Positions 6,281-7,733 of a stretch of DNA of 7,733 bases are shown in pieces; position 1 is the stretch's first letter; every line of letters begins with the position of its first letter. Origin of the DNA: Polaromonas sp. GTDB lineage: Bacteria > Pseudomonadota > Gammaproteobacteria > Burkholderiales > Burkholderiaceae_C. The stretch covers positions 1 through 7,733 of the forward strand of contig JACMQR010000109.1 of NCBI GenBank assembly GCA_014376885.1. Reading direction: 5' to 3'. The translations under genes were made by a program, and so were the position numbers. Under the pieces are notes generated by a model. The model ran no database searches and was not told where the DNA came from. It worked only from the letters and a program-made list of their open reading frames with translations.

Positions 6281-6471
6281 GGAATAATTGAGGGTGACTT
6301 TTTTTACCTGCTTTTCTCGCTGCCCGCCGGGGAAATCCTTGTTCGCTGCCGGGCCAGGCCATTGCTGGCCGGCCACTGTTGACCCGAACCGCCTGGCGCG
6401 GCGGCGCCGGGCCGCACGGGTCGGCGGCGGCGCCGGGCAACGGGCAATAAGGGCATAAGCCCGCCTGGCCT
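6271..6471. other. GC-rich gap between the divergent DUF3616-like and HNH genes
   Basis: No coding sequence was identified here. It holds part of the start-site palindrome, a near-copy of it (6355-6370), and a 14-base GC-rich direct repeat at 6399-6412 and 6425-6438. A small GGGC-ATAA-GCCC stem (6451-6462) lies just before the HNH gene. No convincing -10/-35 pair was found for either flanking gene. Confidence 0.6.
6355..6370. repeat. Second copy of the CAGGCCATTG palindromic motif
   Basis: CAGGCCATTGCTGGCC shares its first ten bases with 6263-6272 and then differs from that site only by one inserted C. It contains its own GGCCA/TGGCC inverted repeat around a TTGC centre (6357-6370). The two copies are 92 bases apart. 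Confidence 0.4.
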
Positions 6472-6813
6472 ATGGTTTCCAAAAGAGCGCTGCGCGGCAC
6501 CGAGCCGCTGGGCTATGTCAAGCCGACCGGGCCGGCCTGCTGCCCGCTGTGCGGCCGGCTGCTGGAGCCGGGCGGCAGTGTGGACGAGCACCACCTGGTG
6601 CCGCGCAGCCAGGGCGGAAAGACCAAGACCCCGGTGCACCGCATCTGCCACCGGAAAATCCACGCCACGCTGAGCGAGCGTGAGCTGGCCCGGGATTTCA
6701 GCACCTGGCAGGCGCTGCTGGCGCATCCTGAAATCGCCGCGTTCGTGGCCTGGGTGGCTGGCAAGCCGCCGGCGTTCTACGACAACTCGCGGCGTCCGGC
6801 GCGCCGGCGCTGA
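6472..6813 (+). CDS. Small stand-alone HNH endonuclease-like protein
   Basis: A 113-residue protein with a compact HNH zinc-finger nuclease core. CPLC (24-27) supplies the first zinc pair, DEHHLVPRSQGGKT (38-51) is the beta-hairpin with the general-base histidine (H40/H41), and HRICHRKIH (56-64) forms the helix with C59, H60 and H64. A helical tail with HPEIAAFVAWV (85-95) and a basic RRPARRR end follow. The HNH fold cleaves DNA via one divalent metal; here the target is unknown. There is no methyltransferase, phage terminase or toxin domain beside it, so it is not an obvious restriction system. A TAA in frame at 6448 limits extension, so ATG 6472 is the start despite a poor Shine-Dalgarno. 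It converges on the cupin gene 20 bases away. Confidence 0.85.
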   Translation: MVSKRALRGTEPLGYVKPTGPACCPLCGRLLEPGGSVDEHHLVPRSQGGKTKTPVHRICHRKIHATLSERELARDFSTWQALLAHPEIAAFVAWVAGKPPAFYDNSRRPARRR

Positions 6814-6833
6814 ACCCACAAGGCGCGCTGCTG

Positions 6834-7379
6834 CTAGACGCCGCCCCGGGGATGGGTCGGGTCAATCCACAGCACCTGCTCGGGCGGCTCGGCCGGCGCA
6901 ATGTCCAGGTTGATGGCAACTGCCTCGCCGTCGCTGCGGCACAGCACGCACTCGAGCAGCTCGGTCGGGCTGGCGTTGATCTCCTGGTGCGGCACATAAG
7001 GCGGCACATAGATGAAGTCGCCCGGTCCGGCCTCGGCGGTGAACTCCAGCTGCGCGCCCCAGCGCATCCGGGCCCGGCCCCGGACGACATAGATCACGCT
7101 TTCCAGGTGCCCGTGGTGGTGCGCGCCAGTCTTGGCATCGGCCTGGATGGTGACGGTGCCGGCCCACAGCTTTTGCGCCCCGACCCGGGCGAAATTGATC
7201 GCCGCCTTGCGGTCCATGCCGGGGGTTGACGGCACGTTGCCGTCGAGCTGGCCGCCGGGCACGACGCGCACCCCGTCGTGTTTCCAGTCGGTCGCCGGCG
7301 CCGTTGCCGGGGGCTGCGGATGGTCGTGGTCGTGGCCGTGTGCTGGGCCGTGCTCATGCGGGGTGGATTCAGGGGTCAT
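6834..7379 (-). CDS. Single-domain cupin with a histidine-rich N-terminus
   Basis: A 181-residue cupin. Motif 1 is GAHHHGHLESVIYVVRG (85-101), giving candidate metal ligands H87, H89 and E93. Motif 2 is PGDFIYVPPYVPHQEIN (119-135), giving H131. Together these form a complete 3-His/1-Glu site, so a bound metal is expected. The first 20 residues include seven histidines (HEHGPAHGHDHDH), an additional likely metal-binding tail with no signal peptide. Cupins of this form range from dioxygenases and isomerases to sugar-binding or regulatory proteins; substrate and reaction cannot be assigned here. It lies 10 bases downstream of the serine hydrolase on the same strand, implying one transcript, with only a weak Shine-Dalgarno before ATG 7379. 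The stop at 6834 is 20 bases from the convergent HNH gene. Confidence 0.88.
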   Translation of the reverse strand: MTPESTPHEHGPAHGHDHDHPQPPATAPATDWKHDGVRVVPGGQLDGNVPSTPGMDRKAAINFARVGAQKLWAGTVTIQADAKTGAHHHGHLESVIYVVRGRARMRWGAQLEFTAEAGPGDFIYVPPYVPHQEINASPTELLECVLCRSDGEAVAINLDIAPAEPPEQVLWIDPTHPRGGV

Positions 7380-7389
7380 GGCGGGCTTT

Positions 7390-7733
7390 CTAATCGGTCA
7401 ATGCGGCATACACCAGGCTGCGAAACAGCGGGCGGTAGTAATCGCGCTGGTTGGGTGCCTGGATCATCAACAGGGCGTACAGGTCCAGGACCGGATCGAC
7501 GAAAAAGGTGGTCCCGGCAATGCCGCCCCAGTAGTACAGGCCGGCCGATCCCGGCACCGGCGACAGGCCTGCGGCGGTGCGTACCGCAAAGCCGAGCCCG
7601 AAGCCATGGCCGGGCGGCAGCAGGTCGCCGCTGGCCGGAATACTGCCGAGGTGGTCGGCCGTCATGAAGTCCACGGTGTGCGGCCCCAGCAGGCGCACGC
7701 CGTCCAGCTCCCCCCGGTTGCGCAGGAACTGCA
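7390..7733 (-). CDS. Beta-lactamase-fold serine hydrolase, C-terminal part (partial)
   Basis: The 3' end of a gene running off the right edge; about 114 residues are visible on the minus strand and the frame is open to the boundary. The upstream FLRNRGELDGVRLLGPHTVDFM and the later GHGFGLGFAVRTAAG, then GLYYWGGIAGTTFFVDPVLD and YALLMIQ, are the hallmark C-terminal half of the class C beta-lactamase/esterase family (PF00144). WGG takes the place of the third active-site motif. Members with WGG are mainly esterases and other serine hydrolases rather than true AmpC beta-lactamases. The catalytic SxxK and YxN motifs are outside the window, so activity cannot be judged. It is the upstream partner of the cupin gene. 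Confidence 0.9.
   Translation of the reverse strand, partial: QFLRNRGELDGVRLLGPHTVDFMTADHLGSIPASGDLLPPGHGFGLGFAVRTAAGLSPVPGSAGLYYWGGIAGTTFFVDPVLDLYALLMIQAPNQRDYYRPLFRSLVYAALTD

Noticed and set aside
1..7733. Mobile element, CRISPR array, tRNA or attachment site
   Set aside because: No regularly spaced repeats, transposase or integrase motifs, or cloverleaf sequence were seen on either strand.

Overview
This is a GC-rich chromosomal segment, most likely from a beta-proteobacterium of the Comamonadaceae (Polaromonas, Rhodoferax, Acidovorax or Variovorax type). The grounds are protein style, base composition and short palindromes of the form GCTA(n9)TAGC, which I remember as common in that family. 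The genus is an inference. Nothing looks like a plasmid, phage or island: there are no integrase, transposase, tRNA or CRISPR signals.

Layout, left to right. (1) rpmB-rpmG (24-436, +) encode ribosomal proteins L28 and L33 and end at a strong hairpin terminator. (2) A membrane fatty-acid desaturase of the DesA type (699-1898, -) has its own AT-rich promoter, a short structured leader and a good terminator facing the rpmG one. (3) An RsmB/NOP-type rRNA cytosine-C5 methyltransferase (2057-3310, -) has a palindromic repeat embedded in its coding sequence. (4) Running the other way are a small DUF1653 protein (3363-3599, +) and, 45 bases later, prfC, peptide chain release factor 3 (3645-5261, +). 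(5) prfC converges on a DUF3616-like propeller-type protein of unknown role (5338-6270, -). The 76 bases between them hold a hairpin and a second copy of the palindromic repeat. (6) A GC-rich gap (6271-6471) carries two related palindromes, one lying over the DUF3616-like start codon. (7) A small stand-alone HNH nuclease-like protein follows (6472-6813, +). (8) A two-gene minus-strand unit closes the window: the 3' part of a beta-lactamase-fold serine hydrolase (7390-7733, cut by the window edge) and, 10 bases downstream, a single-domain cupin with a histidine-rich N-terminus (6834-7379).

Functionally the left two thirds is core translation machinery (L28, L33, an rRNA methyltransferase, RF3) with a membrane-fluidity desaturase set among it. 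The right third is accessory-flavoured: a propeller-like protein, an HNH protein, and a hydrolase/cupin pair of unknown substrate. I do not see a convincing new multi-gene system. The points most worth a second look are the repeat embedded in the methyltransferase gene, the palindrome over the DUF3616-like start codon with its near-copy 92 bases away, and the hydrolase/cupin pair.
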